NCBI RefSeq assembly: GCF_009711265.1
Contig: NZ_WMII01000013.1
Span: 78,997 to 142,996, forward strand
Direction of reading: 5' to 3'
Source of the DNA: Paracoccus shanxieyensis
GTDB lineage: Bacteria; Pseudomonadota; Alphaproteobacteria; Rhodobacterales; Rhodobacteraceae
DNA length: 64,000 bases
The translations under genes and the position numbers were made by a program. Each line of letters begins with the position of its first letter. Positions within the stretch are counted from its first letter, which is position 1. Shown one piece after another: positions 40,775 to 49,032 of this stretch. The notes under the pieces are model-generated. The model saw only the letters and a program-made list of their open reading frames with translations. It was not told the DNA's origin and made no database searches.

Positions 40775-42099
40775 CGCGGGTGCTGCTGGTCGATGACGAC
40801 GAAAAGATGCGCGCCTCGACCGCGCAGGCGCTGGAACTGGCGGGCTTCGCCGTCGAGCCGCTGGCCTCGGGGCCCGAGGCGCTGGCGCTGGCCGGGCCGG
40901 GCTTTGCGGGCGTCATCGTCAGCGATATCCGCATGCCCGGCATGGACGGGATGACGCTGCTGGGACGGCTGCGCGACATCGACCCCGACCTGCCGGTGAT
41001 CCTTGTGACCGGCCATGCCGAGGTGCCCTTGGCGGTCGAGGCGATCCGGGGCGGGGCTTACGATTTCATCGAAAAGCCGTTTCGCGTGCAGGAACTGGCG
41101 ACGGTCATCCGCCGCGCCGCCGATCACCGCAAGCTGGTGCTGGAAAACCGCCGCCTGCGCGCCGTCGCGGGCAAGCGCGACGATATCGAGGCGCGGCTGC
41201 CCGGTCGCACGCAGGTGATGGTCGATCTGCGCTATCGGCTGCGTGCCATCGGCGGCTCGGATGCGGATGCGCTGATCATCGCGCCGACCGGGGCGGGCAA
41301 AGAGGTCGTGGCCCATGCGCTGCATGATCTGTCGGCCCGTGCCGCCCGGCCCTTCGTCGCGATCAACTGTGCCGCCCTGCCTGCGGCGCTGATCGAATCC
41401 GAACTGTTCGGCCATGAGGCGGGGGCGTTTCCCGGTGCGGTCCGCGCACGGTTCGGCAAGTTTGAACATGCGCGCGGCGGCACGGTGCTGCTGGATGAAA
41501 TCGGCTCGATGCCGCTGGATCTGCAAGCCAAGCTGCTGCGCGTCCTGCAGGACCGCGTCATCACCCGGCTGGGCGCGAATGAGCCCATCCCGCTGGACGT
41601 GCGCTTCATCGCCATCTCGAAGACCGATCTGGGCCTGGCCGTGCAGCGCGGCAGTTTCCGCGAGGATCTGTATTGGCGCCTGAACGTCGCCGTCCTGCAC
41701 GTCCCGCCGCTGTCGGCCCGGCGCGAGGATATCCCGCTGCTGTTTCTGCAATTGCTGCGCGAGGCCGCCGCCCGCCACAAACTGCCCGAGCGCGACCCGC
41801 CCTCGGCCTTTCTGGCCGGTCTTGCCGCCAAGGACTGGCCCGGCAATGTCCGCGAATTGCGCAATCTGGCCGAACGCGTCGTGCTGGGGCTGGAGGGCGC
41901 GGAACTGGCCGGGCAGGGCGCGCGGCTGGCCGATCAGGTCGCGGAATTTGAACGCAGCCTGATCGCGGGGGCCATCGCCGCGCATGGCGGTCACCTGCGG
42001 CCGGTCTACGAAACGCTGGGGATCTCGCGCAAGACGCTGTACGAAAAGATGCAGAAATACGGGCTGGACCGCCGCCTGCTGGTCGATCCGGATGGCTGA
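40771..42099 (+). CDS. dctD: DctD-type sigma54-activator response regulator with GAFPGA loop
   Basis: A 442-residue NtrC-family regulator. The receiver has Asp52 in IVSDIRMPGMDG and Lys102 in DFIEKPF. The AAA+ domain has Walker A at 171-178 (PTGAGKE), Walker B GGTVLLDEIGSMP near 237-249, sensor/arginine region FREDLYWRLNVAVLHVPPL, and PGNVRELRNLAERVVLG. The C-terminal Fis-type HTH is RPVYETLGISRKTLYEKMQKYGL. The sigma54-contacting loop normally GAFTGA reads GAFPGA at 218-223. A perfect palindrome overlaps the stop codon. The direct target is probably the tctC gene 180 nt downstream. Confidence 0.9.
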   Translation: MTRVLLVDDDEKMRASTAQALELAGFAVEPLASGPEALALAGPGFAGVIVSDIRMPGMDGMTLLGRLRDIDPDLPVILVTGHAEVPLAVEAIRGGAYDFIEKPFRVQELATVIRRAADHRKLVLENRRLRAVAGKRDDIEARLPGRTQVMVDLRYRLRAIGGSDADALIIAPTGAGKEVVAHALHDLSARAARPFVAINCAALPAALIESELFGHEAGAFPGAVRARFGKFEHARGGTVLLDEIGSMPLDLQAKLLRVLQDRVITRLGANEPIPLDVRFIAISKTDLGLAVQRGSFREDLYWRLNVAVLHVPPLSARREDIPLLFLQLLREAAARHKLPERDPPSAFLAGLAAKDWPGNVRELRNLAERVVLGLEGAELAGQGARLADQVAEFERSLIAGAIAAHGGHLRPVYETLGISRKTLYEKMQKYGLDRRLLVDPDG

Positions 42100-42150
42100 T
42101 GGGTGGATTTCCACCCATCACGGATGCGTGTTGTCACCCTTTCCACCCAT
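42097..42150 (+). promoter_or_regulatory. Candidate upstream activating sites for the DctD-like regulator
   Basis: A perfect inverted repeat, TGATGGGTGG (42097-42106) and CCACCCATCA (42111-42120) around ATTT, starts on the dctD stop codon. A third half site TTTCCACCCAT recurs at 42140-42150. It lies 130-180 nt before tctC, a normal distance for an enhancer bound by an NtrC-family activator. The first dyad could also fold as an RNA hairpin, but it lacks a T run. Confidence 0.55.
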
Positions 42151-42278
42151 TCCCGCGCGCTGCGATGCGAAAGCCCGCGCTGCGGCCCGGATTTGGCTTG
42201 GTATCGCGCAGCCCTTGGCCGCAGGCTGAGGTCAAGCGCACCCGTTGAGGAGCGGGCGCGGCACTCAGGGAGGATATC

Positions 42279-43247
42279 ATGAAGAAATTGCTTGGCGCGC
42301 TTTGTGCGGCCACGATGCTGACCGCGCCTGCCTTCGCGCAGGATTATCCCGAACGCCAGATCACCATGGTCGTGCCGTTCTCGGCGGGCGGGCCCACCGA
42401 TACCGTGGCGCGGCTGGTGGCGGAAAAGATGTCGGCAGATCTGGGCCAGCAGATCGTCGTGGAAAATGTCGGCGGCGCGGGCGGCACGCTGGGCGCGGGT
42501 CAGGTCGCCAAGGCCGATCCCGACGGCTATACCGTGCTGTTGCACCATATCGGCATGGCGACGGCGGCGACACTGTATCGCAATCTGGCCTATGACACGC
42601 TGAACGCCTTTGAATATGTGGGCCTTGTGACCGAGGTGCCCATGGTCGTCGTCGCCCGCAAGGATTTCGAGCCGACGGATTTCAAGGGCTTCATCGACTA
42701 TGTGAAGGCCAATGGCGACAGCCTGACGCTGGCCAATGCAGGCATCGGGGCGGCCAGCCATCTGTGCGGGATGCTGCTGATGCAGGCGCTGGAAACGCCG
42801 CTTGTCACCGTTCCCTATAAGGGCACGGGTCCGGCGATGACCGATCTTCTGGGCGGGCAGACCGACATCATGTGCGACCAGACAACCAACACCACGCAGC
42901 AGATCAAGGGCGGCACGATCAAGGCCTATGCCGTGACCACGCCCGAACGCCTGCCGCTGTTTCCTGACCTGCCCACCGCCGAGGAATCCGGTCTGGCGAA
43001 TTTCGAGGTCAGCATCTGGCACGGCATCTACACCCCCAAGGGCACGCCCGCCGAGGTGAACGAGCGTCTGTCGAAATCGCTGCAATCCGCGCTGGCCGAT
43101 GAAGGCGTGGCCAAGGCGATGGCCGATCTGGGCACCGCGCCCTCATCCGCCGAGGATGGCACCCCCGCCGCGCTGAAAGCCAAGCTGGAATCCGAGATCG
43201 CCCGCTGGAAGCCCGTGATCGAGGCCGCTGGCGTCTATGCCGACTGA
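42279..43247 (+). CDS. tctC: TTT (Bug-type) solute receptor, cluster C, first copy
   Basis: A 322-residue receptor with signal MKKLLGALCAATMLTAPAFAQ. Signatures are QITMVVPFSAGGPTDTVARLVAEKM, IVVENVGGAGGTLGAGQVAKADPDGYTVLLHHIGMATAATLYRNL, LANAGIGAASHLCGMLLMQ and LVTVPYKGTGPAMTDLLGGQTDIMCDQTTNTTQQIKGG. The last stretch (DQTTNTTQQI) is typical of a common Bug subgroup with unknown ligands. GGGAGG precedes the ATG. A hairpin follows before tctB. Confidence 0.93.
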   Translation: MKKLLGALCAATMLTAPAFAQDYPERQITMVVPFSAGGPTDTVARLVAEKMSADLGQQIVVENVGGAGGTLGAGQVAKADPDGYTVLLHHIGMATAATLYRNLAYDTLNAFEYVGLVTEVPMVVVARKDFEPTDFKGFIDYVKANGDSLTLANAGIGAASHLCGMLLMQALETPLVTVPYKGTGPAMTDLLGGQTDIMCDQTTNTTQQIKGGTIKAYAVTTPERLPLFPDLPTAEESGLANFEVSIWHGIYTPKGTPAEVNERLSKSLQSALADEGVAKAMADLGTAPSSAEDGTPAALKAKLESEIARWKPVIEAAGVYAD

Positions 43248-43255
43248 TGCAAGAC

Positions 43256-43282
43256 GGCCCCGCCGATGTGGCGGGGCCTTTC
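43256..43282 (+). terminator. Attenuating hairpin between receptor and permease genes, cluster C
   Basis: Perfect 9-bp stem GGCCCCGCC / GGCGGGGCC around GATGT, followed by TTTC. Placed so that tctC is transcribed more than tctBA. Confidence 0.65.
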
Positions 43283-43298
43283 ACCGGGGGAATGTTTC

Positions 43299-43760
43299 AT
43301 GTCCACGAAACCCAAGGACTCGACCGATCTTGCGGCGGGTCTGATCCTGATGGCGGCGGCGGCGTTTTTCGGCTGGCAGACCATGGGTCTGCCCATCGGC
43401 ACATCGCTGCGCATGGGGCCGGGATATTTCCCGATGGTCCTGTCGATCCTGCTGTTCGTGCTGGGCGCGCTGATCACGCTGAAATCCTTTGGCCGCGAGG
43501 GCGAGCCATTCGGCCGCATCGCGTGGCGCGGGGCGCTGTTCATCCTGCCCGCGCCCATCTTCTTCGGCCTGACGGTGCGCGGCCTTGGCTTCGTGCCTGC
43601 GCTGTTTGTCACCACGCTGATCGCCTCGCAGGCTTCGGTGCGGATGCGGCCGCTGCATGCGCTGGTGCTGGCGGTGCTGGTGACGATCATGTCGACGCTG
43701 ATCTTCAGCTATGGTCTTGGCCTGCCGTTCCGGCGGTTCGGGCCGTGGGTCCAGTTCTAG
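43299..43760 (+). CDS. tctB: TTT small permease subunit TctB, cluster C
   Basis: A 153-residue four-helix protein. It has the motif IGTSLRMGPGYFPMVLSILLFVLGALITL after a first helix, then GALFILPAPIFFGLTVRGLGFVPALFVTTLIASQ and HALVLAVLVTIMSTLIFSYGLGL. ATG at 43299 is chosen because the longer reading starts within the hairpin. Twelve nucleotides separate it from tctA. Confidence 0.92.
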   Translation: MSTKPKDSTDLAAGLILMAAAAFFGWQTMGLPIGTSLRMGPGYFPMVLSILLFVLGALITLKSFGREGEPFGRIAWRGALFILPAPIFFGLTVRGLGFVPALFVTTLIASQASVRMRPLHALVLAVLVTIMSTLIFSYGLGLPFRRFGPWVQF

Positions 43761-43772
43761 GGAGGGGCGGGG

Positions 43773-45281
43773 ATGGATCTTCTTTCCAATCTGAGCATGG
43801 GCTTCATGGTCGCGGGATCGCTGGCCAATATGCTGTTCTGTCTGATCGGGGTGCTTCTGGGCACGCTGATCGGCGTCTTGCCGGGCATCGGCGCCACGGC
43901 GACCATCGCCATGCTGCTGCCCATCACCTTCCAGCTTGAGCCGGTCAGTTCGCTGATCATGCTGGCGGGCATCTATTACGGGGCGCAATATGGCGGCTCG
44001 ACCACGGCGATCCTGATCAACATGCCGGGCGAAAGCTCGTCTGCGGTGACGGCCATCGACGGCTATCAGATGGCGCGCAAGGGCAAGGCGGGCACGGCGC
44101 TGGCTGTGGCGGCGCTGGGGTCGTTCTTTGCCGGCACGGTCTCGACCTTCCTTGTCGCGATCTTTGCCCCGCCGCTGACCGAGGTGGCGCTGAAATTCGG
44201 CGCGGCGGAATATTTCAGCCTGATGGTGCTGGGTCTGGTGATGTCGGTGGCGCTGGCCCATGGCTCGGTGCTGAAGGCGCTGGCCATGGTCGTTCTGGGC
44301 CTGCTGCTGGGGATCGTGGGCACGGATATCTATACCGGCACGCCGCGCTTCACCATGGGCATCACGCAATATGCCGACGGGCTGAACTTCGTCGCGCTGG
44401 CCGTGGGCGTCTTCGGCATCGCCGAGATCCTGCGCAATCTGGAAGACGAAACCGAACGCGAGGTGATGACGAAAAACATCAACCGCCTGCTGCCGACGCG
44501 GGACGAACTGCGCCAGATGATCGGCCCGGTCCTGCGCGGCACGGGTGTCGGCTCGGTGCTGGGCATCCTGCCGGGCGGGGGCGCGATCCTTGCCAGCTTT
44601 GCCAGCTATACGGTGGAAAAGAAGCTGTCGAAACACCCCGAGGAATTCGGCAAGGGCGCGCTTGCGGGCGTGGCCGGGCCGGAATCGGCCAACAATGCGG
44701 GGGCGCAGACCAGCTTCATCCCGCTGCTGACGCTGGGGATCCCGGCCAATCCGGTCATGGCGCTGATGATCGGGGCGATGATCATTCAGGGCATCGTGCC
44801 CGGCCCGAACGTGGTCAGCGAACAGCCGGAACTGTTCTGGGGCATCATCGCGTCGATGTGGATCGGCAACCTGATGCTGGTGCTGCTGAACCTGCCGCTG
44901 ATCGGCATGTGGGTGAAGCTGCTGACCGTGCCCTATTTCGTGCTGTTTCCGATCATCATGGCGATGTGTTCGATCGGGGTCTATTCGGTCGCCTCGAACA
45001 CGTTCGACCTGTATGCCGTCGCGTTCTTTGGTCTGCTGGGCTATCTGATGTCCAAGCTGCGCTGCGAACCCGCGCCTTTGCTGCTGGGCTTTGTCCTTGG
45101 CCCGCTGCTTGAGGAAAACCTGCGCCGCGCCATGATCCTGTCGCGTGGCGATCCGACGACCTTCGTCACGCGGCCGATCAGCGCAGGTCTGCTGCTGATG
45201 GCGCTGGCGGTGCTGGTGCTGGTCTTCCTGCCCCAGATCCGCAAACGCCGCGACGAAGTTTTCACCGAAAGCGATGCCTGA
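43773..45281 (+). CDS. tctA: TTT large permease subunit TctA, cluster C
   Basis: A 502-residue membrane protein with [119 protein letters not shown] and [44 protein letters not shown]. All conserved loops of TctA are intact, so it should be functional with the adjacent TctB and either receptor. Confidence 0.95.
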   Translation: MDLLSNLSMGFMVAGSLANMLFCLIGVLLGTLIGVLPGIGATATIAMLLPITFQLEPVSSLIMLAGIYYGAQYGGSTTAILINMPGESSSAVTAIDGYQMARKGKAGTALAVAALGSFFAGTVSTFLVAIFAPPLTEVALKFGAAEYFSLMVLGLVMSVALAHGSVLKALAMVVLGLLLGIVGTDIYTGTPRFTMGITQYADGLNFVALAVGVFGIAEILRNLEDETEREVMTKNINRLLPTRDELRQMIGPVLRGTGVGSVLGILPGGGAILASFASYTVEKKLSKHPEEFGKGALAGVAGPESANNAGAQTSFIPLLTLGIPANPVMALMIGAMIIQGIVPGPNVVSEQPELFWGIIASMWIGNLMLVLLNLPLIGMWVKLLTVPYFVLFPIIMAMCSIGVYSVASNTFDLYAVAFFGLLGYLMSKLRCEPAPLLLGFVLGPLLEENLRRAMILSRGDPTTFVTRPISAGLLLMALAVLVLVFLPQIRKRRDEVFTESDA

Positions 45282-45298
45282 AGCATGTGGAGGATGCC

Positions 45299-46270
45299 AT
45301 GACATTCAATCTGACCCGCCGTGCGACCCTTGCCGCGGCCCTTGTTCTGGGCCTTGCGGGGGCCGCCGCGGCCCAGTTTCCCGACCGTCCGATCACGCTG
45401 GTGATCCCCTTTGCCGCCGGAGGCTCGACCGATGTGGTCGGGCGCATCGTCGCCGACCGCATGGGCGCGGCGCTTGGCCAGCAGATCGTCGTCCAGAACG
45501 TCGGCGGCGCGGGCGGCAGCCTTGGGGCGGGGCAGGTCGCCAAGGCCGATCCTGACGGCTATACCATCCTGATGGGCACGGTCGCCACACATGCGCTGAA
45601 CCCGCTGATCCTGAAGCAGAAGCCCTATGATCCGGTGGCGGATTTCGCGCCGGTCTCGCTGCTGGTGCTGGTGCCGAACGTGCTGGCGGTAAACCCGGAA
45701 CTGCCGGTCAATACCGTGCAGGAGCTGATCGATCTGGCCAAGAAGGATCCCGGTGCGCTGGCCTATGCCTCATCGGGGAACGGCACGCCGCTGCATCTGT
45801 CGGGCGAGCTGTTCAAGTCGATGGCGGGCGTGGACATCACGCATATCCCCTATAAGGGCTCGGGCCCGGCGCTGACGGATGTGCTGGGCAATCAGGTGCC
45901 GATCATCTTTGACAACCTGCCCTCGGCGTCGGGGCATATCGCCTCGGGCAAGCTGCGCGGGCTTGGCGTCACCACCAAGGAACGCGCGCCCAGCTTCCCC
46001 GACATGCCCGCGATTGCCGAAACGCTGCCAGGATATGAGACCTACAGCTGGAACGCCCTGTTTGCCCCGGCAGGCACGCCGCCCGAAGCCATCGCCGCGC
46101 TGAACAAGGCCGCCGTCGAAGCCATGGCCGATCCCGCTGTCGTGGCCCGCATGGGCGAGTTTTCGGCCAGCATCGTCGCCTCGACCCCCGAGGCCTTGGG
46201 CGAACACGTCAAGGCCGAGATGGCGAAATGGGAGCCGGTGGTCCGCGACGCCAATGTCAGCCTGGACTGA
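45299..46270 (+). CDS. TTT (Bug-type) solute receptor, cluster C, second copy
   Basis: A 323-residue receptor with signal MTFNLTRRATLAAALVLGLAGAAAA. Signatures are ITLVIPFAAGGSTDVVGRIVADRM, IVVQNVGGAGGSLGAGQVAKADPDGYTILMGTVATHALNPLILK, LAYASSGNGTPLHLSGELFKSMAGVDITHIPYKGSGPALTDVLG and FDNLPSASGHIASGKLRGLGVTTKERAPSFPD. ATG at 45299 has TGGAGG 5 nt upstream; a GTG four codons earlier is less likely. A second receptor in one TTT operon suggests two ligands for one permease. Confidence 0.92.
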   Translation: MTFNLTRRATLAAALVLGLAGAAAAQFPDRPITLVIPFAAGGSTDVVGRIVADRMGAALGQQIVVQNVGGAGGSLGAGQVAKADPDGYTILMGTVATHALNPLILKQKPYDPVADFAPVSLLVLVPNVLAVNPELPVNTVQELIDLAKKDPGALAYASSGNGTPLHLSGELFKSMAGVDITHIPYKGSGPALTDVLGNQVPIIFDNLPSASGHIASGKLRGLGVTTKERAPSFPDMPAIAETLPGYETYSWNALFAPAGTPPEAIAALNKAAVEAMADPAVVARMGEFSASIVASTPEALGEHVKAEMAKWEPVVRDANVSLD

Positions 46271-46282
46271 TGGGGTCTGCTG

Positions 46283-47878
46283 ATGCGACCCGCGCCCGGC
46301 GATGATCTGTCCACGCATCGGGTGGCCAACCAGCCGCCGGATGCGGGGGACCGGGATTTCTGGGCAGACGACCCGGCGCTGCGCGCTTTGACGCGCGCGC
46401 CGGAACTGGCCGCTTACGGCGCGCTGATGGGGCGGGACGCCATGCGCCGGGCGGGGCAGGCGGCAAACCGGTTTCCGCCCGAGTTGCACGGCTTTGACCA
46501 GCACGGGCGGCGGCTGGATGAGGTGACGTTTCACCCCGCATGGCATCAGGTCATGCAGGCCTCCATGGCGGCGGGCTATCACGCCGTGGCGTGGCAGGCC
46601 GGCGGCAGCCATGCGCAGCACGCCGCCATGGTCTATCTGGCAAGCCAGACCGAGCCGGGGCATTGCTGTCCCCTGACCATGACCTATGCCGCGCATCCGC
46701 TGCTGGCGGATCTGCCCGACTGGCAGGCCGGGGCGCTGTCGCGCGACTATGACCCGCGCGTGCTGCCCGCGCCCGAAAAGCGCGGCCTGACGCTGGGCAT
46801 GGCGATGACGGAAAAGCAGGGCGGCTCGGATGTCAGGGCCAATACCACGCGGGCCGAACGCGACGGCGCGGCGTGGCGGCTGACCGGGCATAAATGGTTC
46901 TGCTCGGCCCCGATGTCGGACGGGTTTCTGACGCTGGCGCAGACGCCCGACGGGTTAAGCTGCTTTCTGGTGCCGCGCTGGCTGCCGGACGGGCGCAATG
47001 GCATCCGCCTGATGCGGCTGAAGGACAAGCTGGGCAATCGCGCCAATGCCTCGGCCGAGATCGAATATGACCGCGCGCTGGCTTTGCCCGTGGGGGCGCA
47101 GGGCTGCGGGCTGCGCACCATCGTCGCCATGGTCCATCACACGCGGCTGGATACGGCCATGGCTCCGGCGGGGCTGATGCGGGCGGCACTGCGCGACGCG
47201 TTCCATTGGGCCGCGCATCGCAGTGCCTTTCAGAAGCGGCTGATCGACCAGCCGCTGATGCGCGCGGTTCTGGCGGATCTGGTGCTGGACTGGCTGGGCA
47301 GCCTGACGCTGGGCATGGCGGTGGCGGCCAGCTTCGACGGCACCGCGCCCGAAGATCGCGCCTTTGCCCGGATCGGCGTGGCGCTGGCGAAATACATGGG
47401 GAACAAGCTGTGCCCATTGGTCGTGGCCGAGGCGATGGAGGTCCTGGGCGGCATGGGCTATGTCGAAGAAACCGGCCTGCCGCTGCTGTATCGCGAAGCG
47501 CCGCTGAACGGCATCTGGGAAGGCTCGGGCAATGTGATCTGCCTTGATCTGCTGCGCAGCCTGTCGCGCGATCCCTTGTGCCGCGATGTGCTGGCCGCGC
47601 GGCTGGCGGCTAGCAGGGGCGTGCTGGCCGATTACGACGCCGCGCTGGCGGATTGGCAATCGCGCTGGTCCGACCTGCCCACCGAAGCCGAGGCGCGGCA
47701 GTTTGCCGAACAGACGGCGCTGCTGCTGACGGCCGCGGTTCTGGTGGCGGGTGGGCATGCTTTGGCCCCGGCCTTCATCCGCACCAGATTGATGCAGGGA
47801 CGCGGCCGCATGGCTGGCGCCATTCCGGCGGGGATGGCCGACGCGGTCTTGGCCGAGGATCTGTTTTCACGCGATTAA
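46283..47878 (+). CDS. AidB-like acyl-CoA dehydrogenase
   Basis: A 531-residue flavoprotein of the AidB branch of the acyl-CoA dehydrogenase superfamily. It has LGMAMTEKQGGSDVRANTTRAER, WRLTGHKWFCSAPMSDGFLTLAQ, RLKDKLGNRANASAEIEYD, EVLGGMGYVEETGLPLLYREAPLNGIWEGSGNVICLDLLR and a long helical tail. The LGGMGYxEE and YREAPLNxIWEGSGN motifs are diagnostic for AidB. E. coli AidB has weak isovaleryl-CoA dehydrogenase activity and is tied to alkylation damage. It starts 12 nt after the second receptor, so it seems to be part of the TTT operon. Confidence 0.9.
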   Translation: MRPAPGDDLSTHRVANQPPDAGDRDFWADDPALRALTRAPELAAYGALMGRDAMRRAGQAANRFPPELHGFDQHGRRLDEVTFHPAWHQVMQASMAAGYHAVAWQAGGSHAQHAAMVYLASQTEPGHCCPLTMTYAAHPLLADLPDWQAGALSRDYDPRVLPAPEKRGLTLGMAMTEKQGGSDVRANTTRAERDGAAWRLTGHKWFCSAPMSDGFLTLAQTPDGLSCFLVPRWLPDGRNGIRLMRLKDKLGNRANASAEIEYDRALALPVGAQGCGLRTIVAMVHHTRLDTAMAPAGLMRAALRDAFHWAAHRSAFQKRLIDQPLMRAVLADLVLDWLGSLTLGMAVAASFDGTAPEDRAFARIGVALAKYMGNKLCPLVVAEAMEVLGGMGYVEETGLPLLYREAPLNGIWEGSGNVICLDLLRSLSRDPLCRDVLAARLAASRGVLADYDAALADWQSRWSDLPTEAEARQFAEQTALLLTAAVLVAGGHALAPAFIRTRLMQGRGRMAGAIPAGMADAVLAEDLFSRD

Positions 47879-47958
47879 GCCGCGATATTCAGCAGCCCGC
47901 GCACGCGAGATAATATGCCTGCTGTAATAAGACAGCCGTGGGTTGAATATTTGCTGCG

Positions 47959-48906
47959 CTATTGCGGATTATATTGATCAAAGGCGATTTGCGCTGCGGG
48001 ATGCATCGGGGCCGATAATCCGGTGCTGCGCATGGCATTGGGCGACAGCGCATCCAGAACCGGCGCAGAAATGCCCACCACCAGAAGATTGTCCAGCGTA
48101 TTGCGCACAAGCGCGCCGACGATGTCGTCGTCCATATCCGCCCGCGTGACCAGCGTGGCCATCACTGCGAAGGTCATGGCGCGGCCCTTCTTGCCGTAAA
48201 GCCCGCGCGGGATCGAGGCATAGACATAATCCGGATTGGCCTCAAGAAAGGCGCGGATGTCCGGGCCGGACACGGTGACCAGCCGCGCATCGCATTCGCT
48301 GATCGCCCGCGCCACGCCCGCATTGGGGTGGCCGGTAATCAGCACCATCGCGTCGATCCTGCCGGCGCACAGCTCATCCAGCCCGCTGCCCGCCGACAGC
48401 TCCAGCAGCGCCATGAAATCGTTGCGATCATAGCCCAGGGCATCGAACAGCCGCAGCGCCGTCGCCTGCCGCCCCGAGGCGGGCAGGCCGATATCGACAC
48501 GCTTGCCCAGAAGCCCCTTGAGGCTGAGGATCCTTGCGCCCGGACGCGCCAGAATGGTCAGCGCCTCGGGGTAAAGCGAGGTGACGCTGCGCAGGTCGTT
48601 GAAGGGCGGCGCGGTCTTGAACGGACCATCCGCGGTCATCGCCATATGCTGCACGTCCGATTGCACCAGCGCGAAATCCAACTGCCCGTTGCGCAGCGCG
48701 CTGAGGTTGTAGATCGAGCCGGGCGTGGCTTCCGGGCTGCACCGCAGATGCCCCCGCTCGACCCGGTTCGTGGCATCGCACAGCGCCGTCGCTGCAGCGT
48801 AATAGCTGCCGCTGACATCCCCCGAACCCAGCGTGTAAAGCCGCAGATCCTGCGCCTGCGCAGAAACGCCAAGGCCCATCGCAAGGGCAAGGACAAGTCG
48901 AAGCAT
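47959..48906 (-). CDS. TAXI-family periplasmic solute receptor (orphan)
   Basis: A 315-residue receptor of the TRAP-associated extracytoplasmic immunogenic (TAXI) type with signal MLRLVLALAMGLGVSAQAQ. Family pattern is LYTLGSGDVSGSYYAAATALCDATNR, CSPEATPGSIYNLSALRNGQLDFALVQSDVQHMA and LRSVTSLYPEALTILARPGARILSLKGLLGKRVDIGLPASG. No TAXI-TRAP permease gene is adjacent, so it may serve a distant transporter or act in sensing. Start at 48906 begins the signal directly; an ATG nine codons earlier is possible. Divergent from the DUF4239 gene. Confidence 0.88.
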   Translation of the reverse strand: MLRLVLALAMGLGVSAQAQDLRLYTLGSGDVSGSYYAAATALCDATNRVERGHLRCSPEATPGSIYNLSALRNGQLDFALVQSDVQHMAMTADGPFKTAPPFNDLRSVTSLYPEALTILARPGARILSLKGLLGKRVDIGLPASGRQATALRLFDALGYDRNDFMALLELSAGSGLDELCAGRIDAMVLITGHPNAGVARAISECDARLVTVSGPDIRAFLEANPDYVYASIPRGLYGKKGRAMTFAVMATLVTRADMDDDIVGALVRNTLDNLLVVGISAPVLDALSPNAMRSTGLSAPMHPAAQIAFDQYNPQ

Positions 48907-49032
48907 GGACAACCCCAAAAGACCGGCGCGCATATTAGGGCATGGCAGGAATAACGCGGCAAGCCGTAAATTCCGCTCGCGTTAACCATTTCCCCGGGCC
49001 AGAATATGCAGGCAATTCGGATTCGGGGCCTC

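Noticed and set aside
42187..42215. Sigma54 promoter TTGGCTTGGTATCGCGCA before tctC
   Set aside because: The GG to GC distance is off by one from the strict 10 bp, and no other candidate fits better, so it is not listed as a feature.
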